The notes: generated by a model from the sequence alone, not told the origin. A DNA stretch of 64,000 nucleotides from Camarhynchus parvulus (GCF_901933205.1 NC_044590.1:3425501-3489500), one strand, 5' to 3'. Shown: positions 10,732 through 22,534, counted from the stretch's first letter. Program-made: numbers and translations.

Positions 10732-13700
10732 TCAAGGCAGTATAGGATCTCCATATGCACAGTCCTCTTCAATAGCCAGATTGTAGTCTGCTCCTCTTCC
10801 ACCCTTGTAGGCACTGGTCACAATCCTCAGCCAGCCTCTTTCACCCTGTAAAGGATTTCATTTGCATTGTAAATTAGGAAACACAGCTGTAGAAATTCTG
10901 TCTGCCAAATATGAGTGATTGTGGTGAATGGAGGAATTCACTCGAGCTGAAGTGTAGCCCTGGAGTCACAGGGCAACCTGCTTGGGTGAATTTACATACA
11001 TCCCACTCATCCAGTCCAGGTACATAACTGGATTTTTGCCTACAACTCACAGCAATTTCCAGTTGCCCATAACAGAAGCTGCATGTCCTTGAACAGTAGA
11101 ATTTGGGATAGAGCTGAAAGTTATTACTCAAATAACTTCCAAATATCCTTGTCTTCAGATTGGCTGGGTGTCATTTTTAAACTGGTAGGCTAGTTCAAAG
11201 CAAGTTTCAGTTTTATATCCACAGGCTGTAGTTTTGCAAGTGACAAACCCCACCCTCCAAAGCCCAAAGTGTGTTGCCATGTCTCCTTACCCAGGGCTCA
11301 CCCCAGGAGTTCCGAACTATCCAATATTCTGTCCCGTTTTCCACTCCCCAGCCAGCCACAGACACGATGTGATTCACTGTGGGTGAGGGGTTGTACTCTG
11401 TGTACAGCCCCCCTGTGTAGGCATCCAGCTTTTCTGTAGCCATTATGCCACAGCTGCAAGAAAACAGAGAGAGGAGGTTTCATACAAGGGGATCAGGGCA
11501 CTGGCCTGGCTAAAAACCAACTGGTTTTCTTGTATTTTGAATTCTGATCTCAGCTTATATACAAACGAAAGTCTGCATGTTGGAGCAGAGCTGCTGACAT
11601 GTGCTAGAGTGAAAATGTACACCGAGTTTCATGTATCTTTTTTTTTTTACCTAATTGGTCCATTTGTGTAGATTTCTGCCATCATTTTTTCTCTTCCACT
11701 GACAGACCCATAGTCAGCAACTTTCCAGAGAGTGTAGTTCTTGATCACATGGCATTCTCCAAAAGTGACACAAGTTCCACACTGGTTGAACTTCTTACAC
11801 TCTGCAAAACAGAGGTGAGATTACCACTGGAGATAATCTGCAGGAAGGTGCTTTTCTTCAAGTGAAGGGATTGCAGGACACTGAGCTTTTATCATTTAAC
11901 TGAGGCAGAAATTATTAACTTGAGAGTAATTATTAATACATATCCTCTCTGGTGAACTCAATTATTTTCTGGAAACCACATTTAAAATCCCTATTATCAT
12001 TTACTGTTCTTTCTTTCACAGGTATAAATACTTTGTTGAGGACATAGAGAAACCATTCCAGTCATACATGACCAAAGGTTAAATTTCTCCTTTGTTCAGC
12101 TTGAGGTGACACTTGTAAATATTTCAGTACATTAGAGATTGTGTGTCACAGATTTAAGAGATTAAGTTAAAACAATTCAGCTGTGCAAACTTGCCTGAGC
12201 AAGATTTAGTGCTACACTGTCTGTCTGGAGCAGGAGACACACACAGGCCCGTAGAGAAAACCTGTTCTGTCAGTCAAACAGCAGGAACCCGTACTCCGAA
12301 AACCCAAAACTTTTTTTTTTTTTTTTTTTTAATACACTAAGATCTGCTAAAGCTGGGAAGAAACCCTAGAGCAAAGCAGAGCCACCCTACTTTGATCCTT
12401 GGCTTGGTAGTTGTTGCAGGTCTCGTCGGGGATGCCGTGGTCGTGCGCGTACCTCCAGACCCCGGAGTGGTCCCCGCCCTCACAGGAGCCAGCATCAGCA
12501 CAGTCGATGACATTCTGCACAGACAGGTAGGCAGAGGGCCAGGCACCTTTCCTCTTGATGTTGATTCGGTCTGGAAGGATAAGAAACTGGGGTTTGCTGC
12601 TGGAATATGTGGGTGGCTACAAATTGCAACTGCTTTTGAAACTGTCTCCTCTTCATGGAACCTGCCACTGGTGGCAGACAGCAGCACGTGTGGTTGGAAA
12701 GGCTCTGCTGTCTGCAGAGAGGAACACAGCGTGACCTAATTCAAACCAGAGGCTGAGCTATTATTGTGGGTTTCCATTAGGAGGGGTTTTCCCATTAAAA
12801 ACTCAGCAAAAACATGGAGATGAGTAAGATCTGTCCTAGGCCTTGTAGAGCCGTAGACCTCTTCTGATTCAATACACAGCTTCTGAAAACTTCCAGATGT
12901 TTCCTGACTTTGACAGCAAAGAGTTTTCAAATACACATCTAAAAACAGCTCTGAGCATCATCTTTTAGAGGAGTAGAGATTTATGTATAAGCTCATGCAT
13001 AAACATAAGCCCATGGAGCCCAGGCTGCTGGCTCTGTGAGACAGTTTAAATGCAGGAGAAAGCTTTCAGAGTTATCTCCTTGCTGTTACACCAGCATCTC
13101 ACTGTTATCCTGCCATCTCAGACAGGCACCACCACCCTGCTGCCTTCTTTTGTCAGAAACAAGAAGCTTACTTGGCGGAAAAGCTTCCTGATGAGTATTT
13201 ATAAACTGCTTTTCTGCATTAACAGTCTTAACTGATGCCACTGTAGTATGTTAAATCCTATTAGTACCAACAACATTCAAATAAACTTGACAGAACAAGG
13301 AGCTATCATCCCAGCCTAATCTTCCTGCAAGCTGCTGTTTTTTACTGTCCCAGTATTTCACTCCATCCTGGCAGGTGTCATACCTGTCCACATCCTTGTA
13401 TGCTGCATGATTCCTGCTGTCTGCTCACACCTGCCTTGTCTGCCCCTTCTCCCCAGTTTGCTGTTTCCCCTTCACAGGTAATTTTCCTACAGCCCCCCTT
13501 GTGCAAGTGGTGCTTCTCCAGCACGAAGCTGTCGCATGCAAATCATGCATTCTCTCTAGAGCCACTACTTCTCCATCTGTAGCAAACCACTACTTCCCCT
13601 TGACTAAGAAAAAGGCTGAAATCAGGTTTTGTGTCTGCTGTGATGGTCAGTTCATGCAATGACAGAGCTCCTGCAGCAAATATCCCACAAGAGGCATCTT

Positions 13701-14913
13701 GTTTCATTTCCTCATTGCCAGCATGGCTGGAGAGCCCCTGCTGTAGTGAGGTACCAGAAGGAGACCTGACAACTCTTTTGCATCTGCTGCCCTCTGAGGG
13801 GAGGGCAGAAACTCCAGCTCTTATCCCAGGACCTAAAGAGCAGTTTGGGAGGAGCTATGGCCACATTCCTTCTGCAAACAGGTTTTTAACCACACACCAG
13901 CATTCCCCCTTTGCTGCCTTTGGATGAGGTGGAGACAGCCTCACTCTGGTTGCTTTGTCTATTGAAACCAACCCTCCTTGCCTTCAGCTTGGGCACTCCC
14001 ACTGTTCTGGTGTAGTCACAGACACCTCAGCCTCGGTTTTGCTGCGTTAGTCCCTGCAGTGATTTAGCACCTTATACCAGCTGTCAGTAACCTGAAGCTG
14101 AATTTCCTTTGCTTCCCAAAACCTCCCGATTGCAGCGGGGGGCCCGGGGGTACCTGCCAAGGCGCTGGTGCTGCCGTGGGCCCAGCAGGAGCCGCAGTAC
14201 TGGGGGATGTGCTGGTTCCGAGTGGTGCTGGCGTAGTTCACCCCGTTCACGTTCCTCCAGTCCCAGCTCTGCGGCAGCGCCGACACGTCCAGGTACTCGT
14301 GCGGGCGGGGGTAGGTCCTGGGGAGGGGGGAACGGGACGGGGAGGTAGCGCCGGCATCCCCCGGAGCAGGACGGGCGGGTGTTATTTTAAAAAAATAAAA
14401 TAAAAAATAAATAAGAAAAAAAGGCAAAAACCCCACGGCTTTCACCGAGTTTCATAACGAGCCCGCGAGTGTCCGCCGGGGTCACGTGACCGCCCCGGCC
14501 CCGCGGTCGCGTGACCGCCCCCCCGGACCCCGGCACGGCCGGAGCGGCCCCGGGAACCCCCGAACCCCCTCAGGCACCCCTGAAACCCTCGAACCCCCGA
14601 GCACCCCCGAACCTCCCCTGGGAACCCCCGAAATCCTCGAACCCTCCGGGCACCCCCAAACATCCCCCGAACCCCCTCAAGCCCCGGCTGTGCCCGGCCA
14701 GCCCTCCCCAGCGCTCCTCTCGGCCGTGCCACCCGTGAGGGGCCGGGGGGCACAGGGGAGCGAAGCGCACCTGAGGCCGGGCGCCTTGCGCGGCCCCGGT
14801 CGGTAGCAGTGCTGCCCCTCCCTGAAGTGGAGCCCGGCGCGGGCGGGCGGGCAGAGGCAGCCGCAGAGCAGCAGCAGCAGCAGCGGGATGAGGGGCTGGA
14901 GCGGCGGGGCCAT
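10732..14913 (-). CDS. CTSZ: Cathepsin Z (cathepsin X), lysosomal cysteine carboxypeptidase
   Basis: Papain-family (C1A) lysosomal enzyme that removes single residues from protein C-termini. Six minus-strand exons: 14913-14771, 14317-14154, 12570-12391, 11801-11651, 11453-11291 and 10845-10732. All have GT-AG introns and together give 915 nt, or 304 residues. An N-terminal leucine run (residues about 8-16) is the signal peptide. The short pro-region carries GQHCYRPG, whose cysteine is known to pair with the active site in this family. The catalytic Cys92 lies in [12 protein letters not shown]. The HIP mini-loop (84-86) marks cathepsin Z and explains its carboxypeptidase habit. His241 lies in [10 protein letters not shown] and Asn261 in RNSWGEPW, at the same numbers as in the human enzyme. 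Sequons KNYT and ENGT are visible. The human pro-region RGD is absent here. The start codon is the first ATG in the GC-rich promoter and precedes a good signal peptide. Confidence 0.97.
12311..12330. repeat. Homopolymer T20 in CTSZ intron 3
   Basis: Twenty consecutive T on the plus strand, A20 on the CTSZ sense strand. It could be the tail of a retroposed fragment, but no element body is recognisable beside it. Confidence 0.85.
14481..14490. promoter_or_regulatory. CTSZ: CLEAR-type E-box in CTSZ intron 1
   Basis: The sequence GTCACGTGAC is an exact match to the 10-bp palindromic CLEAR element bound by TFEB/TFE3 in lysosomal genes. It lies in CTSZ intron 1, about 420 bp downstream of the start codon and inside the GC-rich domain. 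A related GGTCGCGTGACC follows at 14505-14516. Function is inferred from the motif and the lysosomal product. Confidence 0.55.
14545..14695. repeat. Degenerate C-rich tandem repeat in CTSZ intron 1
   Basis: Irregular repeats built on CCCCCGAAC and GCACCCC words. On the CTSZ sense strand this gives many runs of three to five G separated by short loops, so the intronic RNA has G-quadruplex potential. Copy lengths vary, so the repeat is imperfect. It produces long but meaningless open frames on both strands. Confidence 0.75.
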
Positions 14914-15060
14914 GCTGGGCCAGCGGCGGCTGCCGGGCTGCGGCCGCGCCGGGGTTTGAGGGCGGCGGGAGCGGAGGGGAGGAGCGGAGGGCCGGGCCGG
15001 GCCGGGCCGGGCTCACCTGCGGCGGGCGGGGACAGCGGGCCGGCCCCGCGCCCTCCTCGG
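14700..15060. promoter_or_regulatory. CTSZ: CpG island and promoter of CTSZ
   Basis: A dense CpG stretch surrounds the CTSZ start codon (14913) and continues upstream of it. It includes a pure GGCCG pentanucleotide run at about 14991-15011. No TATA box is seen. GC-rich sequence continues inward across the repeat at 14545 to exon 2. Confidence 0.65.
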
Positions 15061-18000
15061 TGCTGCCTCAGCGAGTCCGATGGAGCTCTTGGGGATGAGG
15101 AACAAACTCAGATCCCGCCGTCCCAGCCCCCAGTGGCGCTTCCAGCTCAACAATTCGGTCACATGGCTTGTGATTGTATCTGGGACAGGCCCTGTCACAG
15201 GTTTCTTCACCTTTGGCCTAACACCTCAGCATTGTGCTAGACTGTGGCCAGCGACTGTGACTGGGTTTTTTTTGTTTGGTTCTTGTTTTTTTTCCCTAGT
15301 CCCAAGTTCTGGATTTCTCAAGCCTTTTAATGCTACAATTTGCAAAGGAACACACTGTGTCCATTTTCTAGGCTGCTCCTTAGGGTTTGAACATCTGAAA
15401 GTTCATTATTTGCTAGAAGATTTAGTCAATACTAAAAATACTTTTCGAATTTTCCTGCAGAAGCTTCTAGTGACTGTGTGAATGGATTATCAGTCTCTTT
15501 TGCATACATTAGGTAGAAGTTTTCATGTTTGATAAACAGGTTTAGTAAAGCACAGACAGTTCTCCCTTCCCAGCTTCTCTTCCTTGGCTTTCAGCACTTT
15601 TAGTAGAGGACCTGAGGTTTATTAGCTCCACACTATGAATAGAGAAATGGGCACAGAAAACCAACGCACCAAAAGGAACAGCAGAGCAAGAGTGGAGCCT
15701 GTGAGTTGAATGCATTGTTTTTGGTATCATTCTTAGGGGTGATTCAGCTAGCCTAGGTTAGTTAAGACTTGCGTCAGCTCGTCTGGTAGCCATTCACAGA
15801 TCTCTGTAAAATTATCTGATGCCCTGTAGCCAGGCTTATCTCAAACTGAATAGGCTTTCCTCTCAACAATCTTCTCTGCTACTCTGAAAAGCCAGCTCCT
15901 CCCAAGCAAACCATTAAAAAATAGTATCCCAGAATGCCTCCTTGCACATGCATGTTTACTGGGGGTAGTGTTAAAAAACCCCAAAAATCAACCAAAGAAA
16001 CAAAAACAACAACAAAAAGCCCAGCAACCACAAAAGCCTTGTGTCGCTGTGGTCTCAGCTCAAGCCCATCGGCAGGGCTGTGGTATCTGGGAGCAGTGGC
16101 AGCCTGATAATAGCCACTGTGGGACAGCTGCTCCAGCTGTGCCCAGTGCCAGGCTGCTCCTATCTCCCCAGTGCCAAAGTGCCTGTGAGCCGGCCCATCC
16201 AGCTCAGCCCCTCTCTCCCGGTGCCTCTCTCTGCTAATCTGCAGCTGCACATGGGCCATGGCAGTGCTGGGAGTCCCTCGGGTGTAAACAGGCCTGGGGC
16301 TTCTCTGGGCTGAGCAGGGACTGCAACCAAACCTCCACAGAAACAGAAACAGCCCCTCCTAGGCCGGGCTTGGATAAACTCAGACTTAGAGGTTCACAGA
16401 AATGCACATGGGGAGGAGAGGGAAAAGTGGCCCAAGCCCAAAAAGCATCTCAGCTGCCTGCTGTCATGTGCCAGAAATTTTAAGGCTCCATAAGGAAGCG
16501 CTTCAGAGGAGGCACATGATTCTAGGGAGCTATTTTCAGCAAGAGGAAAACCCCCTATTGACTATTTCTTTTGCTTCTCTTTTTTCCCTTTCTTTGTAAA
16601 ATGTGCTCAGTGAATTTATTTATTGCTGAAATTATTTTGTCAGATTTTCTGGACAGTGAATTAGCACCTTCAGCCTCTTCCTAAGCTGCGTCTATTGTGA
16701 ATACATTGCATGTTTTTAATTTATATTAATTTATATTTTTTATAAATTAATATGAATTAATATATTTTATATTTATTTAGTATTTGTTATTGACATTGTA
16801 TCAATGTCTATTCAGAATGCAGGAGTTGAATATACAACTCAGATGTGCATTACTGCTCTTAACTAAGGATGGTTGGAGAAAACAAGTATGAAATGTGCAT
16901 AAATAAAATTAAATATGCTTTTAAAGTAAATGCCCAAATAACATTTTCAAAATTGTCTTAGGGAATTGTAGAAGATATGCAAAGCTCTCGTGGGAAATAT
17001 TGACAATGTGGTAATGGAACAGAACATTTTGTGTGTCTTGCTGGTGTAAACTGACTGGCTTAGAGAATACTTATCTTTTGGAAATGATAAAATGATTGTG
17101 TTTTAAGGAAACAAGATGAATCTACCTGCATTTGAAGTCTTCCTTTTATTGCTCCCTAAGCAGTATGCTCATAGCATGACAGAGGGTGACGGATGTTTGC
17201 TCTCTATTTTTTTAAATGCACTTCTGGTGCTGAGCTCTGTGTCAGGAGCAGTTGTCTGTTCCTTCATTGGCTGGTGGGGGAAGTGGAAGTCCTCAAGTGG
17301 AGGGGAAGCCTGGAATAAGCTGATTTTTCTTCTGGAACCATATGGAAGCTCAGAAATCCCTTATCTCTAGCAACCCATAAAGTGGTTGAGTAGTTACATT
17401 CAGTGAGTCAAGCCCTTCCACTGTCACCATTTTATGCTGAATAGTTTTAAGGTGCTTTCCAAATTATAGTTCCTTTCCCCATCCTTAAAAGGAACACTTG
17501 CAAGGCAGTGACAGTCACTTGACATGTCATGAAACTGCTCTAGGCTTCCACAAGTCATTTTACCCTGGGTTTCTGCTGCTCAGTGATACTGGTGCTGGTT
17601 ATCAGCAGCCAAACATGACTGTGCTGTGTTTTGTTCTGCCTCACAGCGTTTCCTTCAGCACAGGAATGTTACAGATCACTTCAGAAAACTTCAGTGAAAT
17701 GGGGTTTTCACCTCTAGCATTTTCCTGGCAAGTTCTGAAGCACATTTGAGATATAAGAAATTAGGAAATATTAGAAATGCTGTATTTCTTAATATCAGGA
17801 AATGAAGGGAGAGAAAGAGAGCTAACTGTGCAAGTTAGTCACAAGTTAATTCAAGTTTTGGCTAAATATGATGGGTTCCTAGAAGTTCTAAAGGACCATG
17901 CATCACTGAGGGTACAGTGTTATTTTTATGTGTTACAAAGTATTTTTTGTTCCAGCTCCTGTTCCCCTCCTTCATGGAGTCAAACATCAGGAATTATGCC

Positions 18001-18390
18001 TGTTAGTGAACTGGAGTTTGCCTTGCAAGCCTACTCTCAAGTTGTTACCATTTTTATTATGGGTGTTGTCCTCTATGACTCATACGATGCTAAAATTTAA
18101 ATTATGTGGCAGAAGCACATGTGCTTAATAAATTAAGATCACTCACTTTGGGCTATAATCTCTACATATGCACATATATTTGTATATATATTATATCTAA
18201 TATAAAATAATGCACCACAAACAGAATATGCACATATATTCATGCATCACACTGATGCACAGAAAGCTGGAAGGGGTGCATGTGACAGTGCTGCTCTCCA
18301 AGGCACAGATGCTGCACCTGTGCTGCTGTACCTGCACCCAGGCAGGGAAGGGGCCCTGGGCTCCTGGTGCAGAGCCTGGGGCTGGCTACT
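15061..18390. other. Intergenic region between divergent CTSZ and TUBB1
   Basis: No supported gene. Short open frames have random composition and no splice context. It contains a near-perfect AT-rich inverted repeat at 16716-16760. Around 18165-18240 an AT-rich patch repeats the words ATATGCACATATATT twice. The two flanking promoters point away from each other, so regulatory DNA for either gene could lie here. None is identified beyond the TUBB1 core promoter. Confidence 0.5.
16716..16760. repeat. AT-only inverted repeat (hairpin)
   Basis: Left arm 16716-16735 and right arm 16741-16760 are reverse complements at 19 of 20 positions, separated by five T. The one mismatch would be a G-U pair in RNA. 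Only one G occurs in the 45 bp and there is no C, so a cruciform or a simple AT-rich expansion are both possible. Confidence 0.8.
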
Positions 18391-18399
18391 CCCCTGGCT

Positions 18400-18466
18400 G
18401 GCTGAGTGACACTCCCTGGGGTATAAAAGGGCCCCTGGGCCGGGCTGCGCTGGGTGTAGCTGATAG
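18400..18466 (+). promoter_or_regulatory. TUBB1: TUBB1 core promoter: NF-E2-like site, TATA box, GATA site
   Basis: A clear TATA box (TATAAAA, 18422-18428) lies about 120 bp before the start codon, placing transcription start near 18450-18460. Just upstream, GGCTGAGTGAC (18400-18410) differs from the NF-E2 consensus TGCTGAGTCAY at two positions. TGATAG at 18461-18466 fits the GATA consensus. NF-E2 and GATA1 are known drivers of TUBB1 in mammalian megakaryocytes. The match here is by motif only. Confidence 0.6.
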
Positions 18467-18547
18467 AGCAGCAGGCACAGGGCTCGTTCTGGGGAGCTGC
18501 AGAGCCCGGGTGAGGTTGTAGCCACTGACAGGTCTGAGCCACACAAA

Positions 18548-21500
18548 ATGCGTGAAATCGTGCACCTGCAGATTGGCCAGTGTGGGAACCAAATTGGATC
18601 CAAGGTAAGGTCTCTTTTTAACACTGATTCTTGGCAGGAGATCAGAGGTAGCAGATCACACATCATCAATGGATGGGGACTTCTGGGGGGACAATTACCT
18701 TGTAACTCAGTGGGGGGAAGCATGGCATGCTAGCAGGGAACATGAACATCCTTTTGGTATGAAAGGCAAAAGCTGGATTTGTTCCTTTAAGGTTAATGTT
18801 CATTTGCAATAACTGTGGCCCAGGGATTACAGGTGCACCAGAGCATTCCTGTTCCCAGGGGAACTCACATACTCTGCAAGATACTGGAGTAAGTGACACA
18901 GCCAGTAATTCCAGGGTTGTGAAGTTGTGTTGCTGGTACTTTAGCTCAGCCATGCAGCAGCTCTGCCACATTTTGTTCTTAAATATCACAAAATCATACA
19001 ATGGTTTGGGTTGGAAGGGGTCTTAAAGATCATATGGGATCATTTTAATCAACAGCATAACCTGTGTTAGAATGTAGAATGACACAAAGTGTCACTGGCC
19101 TCCTGTGAGAGACAAGGTGTCATTTGGAGTATTTTTGTGTAGCTCAAACACTGGATGCTGTGACATAGGGAGTAGTCACTATTGCTGACTTTCTGGGCTA
19201 GGAGTAAAATTACCCCTCAATTACTATGCTGTGTGATGTCCATACTTTTTTTTTCCTTTAATTGATAAGTAGGAAGTTGTCCAAAATTATCTCTCTTGGG
19301 CTGGGAGGTTTTTTAAGACATGGGATAGTTGAGGGATTGTTCTGCTGTGTTCTTCCTCCCTTCTCCCATGCCTAATCTTGATTCCTTTTAATGGCACATG
19401 AAGCATGGAACATGCACTTGTTGACAGTGGTGTATTTGTACACTCAAAATGGGACTGGACTGACCCAGGAGAGCTTTAATATTAGAATAGCCTGGTCATT
19501 ACAGTGGGTGGGTGTGTCTGCATGAACACTGCTGTGGCTGCTGCCCAGATAAGAGCCCAGCACAAGAGCACATCCATATGAGTGTCAAGATAGGACATTT
19601 AGGACCAGCAGCTGTTTGAGGAAAGGCTTGCTCACGTACAAATTTGCCTGTGCCAGCTTTGTTGTGCCATGGTCCCACTTGTGCATGACAGGACTCAAAG
19701 CAACTCTCCCTAACCCATACCCTCACAACCTCTTTGTTAAGCTCATACCAAGTAGTAACTGTTATTTAAACTAGTATCAATTTTCTTTTACTATAAAGAG
19801 AACAAAATGAGGGCCTCCACCTATTGGTGCACAGGTCATAGCTAAGCAGCATAAATAGTCTGCTAAATTTATCTCTCAAATTTATTTGGGAGAGGTAGAG
19901 AAGGATCCCTATTCTGATCTGGTACGTAAATGGCAGAGCATCCCCTGCTTCAGGCAGAGTTCCCAGAGCTGGTGCCAAACACGTGCTGAAAATAAGTAAA
20001 TCGTTCTCAGTGTGTTGTACCTCTTTCCTTTTGCAGTTCTGGGAGGTACTTGGTGAGGAACATGGCATTGACATCACTGGGAACTACCGTGGAGATTCAC
20101 CACTGCAGCTGGAGCGAATTAACGTGTACTTCAATGAGGCTTATTGTAAGTGCTCAGCAGAGCCACCACGGAGGGTAAAATAAGTAATTAAAAAACCCAC
20201 AAAAAGCCTAAACCACTCTAGGTGGACTGGACTTTCCAGAGTGCATTGTAAGCCTTTTTCTTTGACCACTAGCAGTAATTATTTGCATGAATTTTGTTTG
20301 TTCCAGCCCATAAATACGTACCCCGTTCCATCCTGGTGGACCTGGAGCCTGGGACGATGGACAGTGTCCGCTCCAGCAGAATCGGGCCCCTCTTTCGGCC
20401 TGACAACTTTATCCATGGTATGTACAGCACACTGCCAGCAAACTGGCTGCAGGCAGCTGTCCCAAAAGGGCCTTGGAAGTCCTTCAAAAATTCTCCTGTT
20501 AACTTTGTGGCTGTTCGTTCTGTAATTCTGTTCACAGGTAATTCAGGTGCTGGCAACAACTGGGCCAAGGGCCATTACACAGAAGGCGCTGAACTGATTG
20601 AAAACGTCATGGATGTGGTCAGGAACGAGTGTGAGAGCTGTGACTGCCTTCAGGGGTTCCAGCTCATCCATTCCCTTGGTGGTGGCACGGGCTCAGGCAT
20701 GGGGACGCTCCTCATCAACAAGATCAGAGAGGAATATCCCGACAGGATCATGAACACCTTCAGCGTCGTGCCCTCCCCCAAGGTGTCGGACACGGTGGTG
20801 GAGCCGTACAATGCCATCCTCTCCATCCACCAGCTGATAGAGAACACTGATGAAACCTTCTGCATTGACAACGAAGCTCTGTATGATATATGCTTCAGGA
20901 CATTAAAGCTCACCAATCCCACCTATGGGGACCTCAACCACTTGGTGTCCCTCACCATGAGTGGCGTCACCACCTCGCTGCGTTTCCCCGGCCAGCTGAA
21001 CGCGGATCTACGGAAGCTGGCGGTGAACATGGTGCCCTTTCCTCGTCTGCACTTCTTCATGCCCGGCTTTGCCCCGCTGACAGCTCGGGGCAGCCAGCAG
21101 TACCGGGCCCTGACGGTGCCAGAGCTCACCCAGCAGATGTTCGATGCCCGGAACATGATGGCAGCCTGCGACCCCCGCCGCGGGCGCTACCTCACCGTCG
21201 CCTGCATCTTCAGGGGCAGAATGTCCACCAAGGAAGTGGACGAGCAGCTGCTGTCTGTCCAGACCAAGAACAGCTCCTACTTTGTGGAGTGGATTCCTAA
21301 CAACGTGAAAGTGGCCGTGTGTGACATCCCGCCGCGAGGGCTGAAGATGGCAGCCACATTTATTGGCAATAACACGGCCATCCAGGAGCTCTTCATCAGG
21401 GTGTCCGAGCAGTTCTCGGCCATGTTCAGGAGGAAAGCCTTTCTCCACTGGTACACGGGGGAAGGCATGGATGAGATGGAGTTTTCCGAAGCAGAAGGTA

Positions 21501-21616
21501 ACACCAATGACCTCGTGTCTGAGTACCAACAGTACCAGGATGCCACTGCAGATGTGGAGGAATTTGAAGAGGTAGAAGTGGAAGCAGAAGCCAAGCCAGA
21601 AAAGGAAGCAGAGTAA
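18548..21616 (+). CDS. TUBB1: Beta-tubulin class VI (TUBB1)
   Basis: The divergent blood-cell beta-tubulin, which builds marginal-band microtubules of platelets in mammals and of nucleated thrombocytes and erythrocytes in birds. Exons are 18548-18604, 20037-20145, 20307-20417 and 20538-21616, with GT-AG introns, giving 451 residues as in human. The N-terminus MREI is the tubulin autoregulation tetrapeptide. GGGTGSG at residues 140-146 is the GTP-binding tubulin signature, at the standard numbering. The C-terminal tail is acidic ([19 protein letters not shown]). Exon 3 begins [20 protein letters not shown]. Intron 3 (20418-20537) is exactly 120 bp and contains no in-frame stop, so an unspliced transcript would encode an extra 40 residues after about residue 92. 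The promoter carries TATA, GATA and NF-E2-like motifs. Confidence 0.97.
18986..19050 (-). mobile_element. CR1 LINE 3' end fragment (TUBB1 intron 1)
   Basis: The words ATGGTTTGGGTTGGAAGGGG and TCTTAAAGATCAT, preceded by ATCACAAAATCATACA, are the reverse complement of the CR1 3' end with its terminal short repeats. Only the tail is recognisable. It sits in TUBB1 intron 1 in antisense orientation. Confidence 0.75.
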
Positions 21617-22530
21617 AACACATCAAAACATTCTCCAAACGAGCCTGCTCACATTCACTAAAAACAAAGCAATAGCCATCATCTGCATACCCAAAATAAC
21701 ACATTTCTTCAGAACTTCTGTGCATCTGGCCAAGTATATCTGATATTACAACACAGTGCTTTTGAAATTCATGGCAGCTCTGCTTTACTGTCTTAAACAA
21801 CTGTTGAGATCGAATCTCTCCCCAGACCGATCCACTATGAGGACACGTTATCTCATACCAGCCTTTCCTGTAAATGGATTCACTTTTAGAACACAATCAC
21901 CAGATACTGAATGTACTATACAGCCACTGGGCCTGTGTATATAGATCAGGATCTTAAGCAATAGCAAAATGTGCTGTCAGCTCATCACATTTATTTATTC
22001 TCAGGTAAACACAGTCCCTGCAGACTGTGAACTTGTTACTGTTTTAGGATCATGTGCACATCTCTGAGGCCTCCAAAGGCAGTGACTCTTTTATCACTCC
22101 ACAGACTGATGTAGATCTGCAGAAACAACAGGGGGCAAATGACTGAATATGCACATTATTATTTTATAAGTGGTCTAATTTTTCTATCACATTGCTGGCT
22201 TATATTATTGCAGAGCTTGTATTCATTATCATCGTGTGGTTTGTTTCTATTTCTAATTACAGTTTGAGTTAAATTAGCACACTAAGTTGTGACATTGTGT
22301 AAAAATTTTGGTGTGGTATTTTTTTTTCCTAGCTAACTACTGTAAATTTTTTTCCTAACATTCAGTACAACAAAAATGACATAGAATGGTTTGTAGTTTG
22401 TTAATATAAATTCTATGGCAGTTACTAAAACAAAATCTTATTTTGCCTACGTTAAAAAAATTTCTTGCCATCACAGCTGCCAACTTAATGTATTTATATT
22501 ATTATTTTAAATAAAGATTATATACCATTC
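21617..22530 (+). other. TUBB1: TUBB1 3'UTR (inferred)
   Basis: AT-rich noncoding sequence from the stop codon to the AATAAA at 22510-22515. No competing strong signal is seen closer to the stop. The extent rests on this signal alone. Confidence 0.55.
22510..22515 (+). terminator. TUBB1: Poly(A) signal AATAAA for TUBB1
   Basis: AATAAA in the context TTTTAAATAAAG, about 900 bp after the TUBB1 stop. The downstream 30 bp is T/A-rich. Confidence 0.5.
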
Positions 22531-22534
22531 TATG

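Noticed and set aside
14486..15240. Proline-, glycine- and alanine-rich open frames on both strands around the CTSZ promoter
   Set aside because: They are shadows of the C-rich repeat and CpG island. None has a recognisable domain, and the real CTSZ exons explain the only conserved coding signal.
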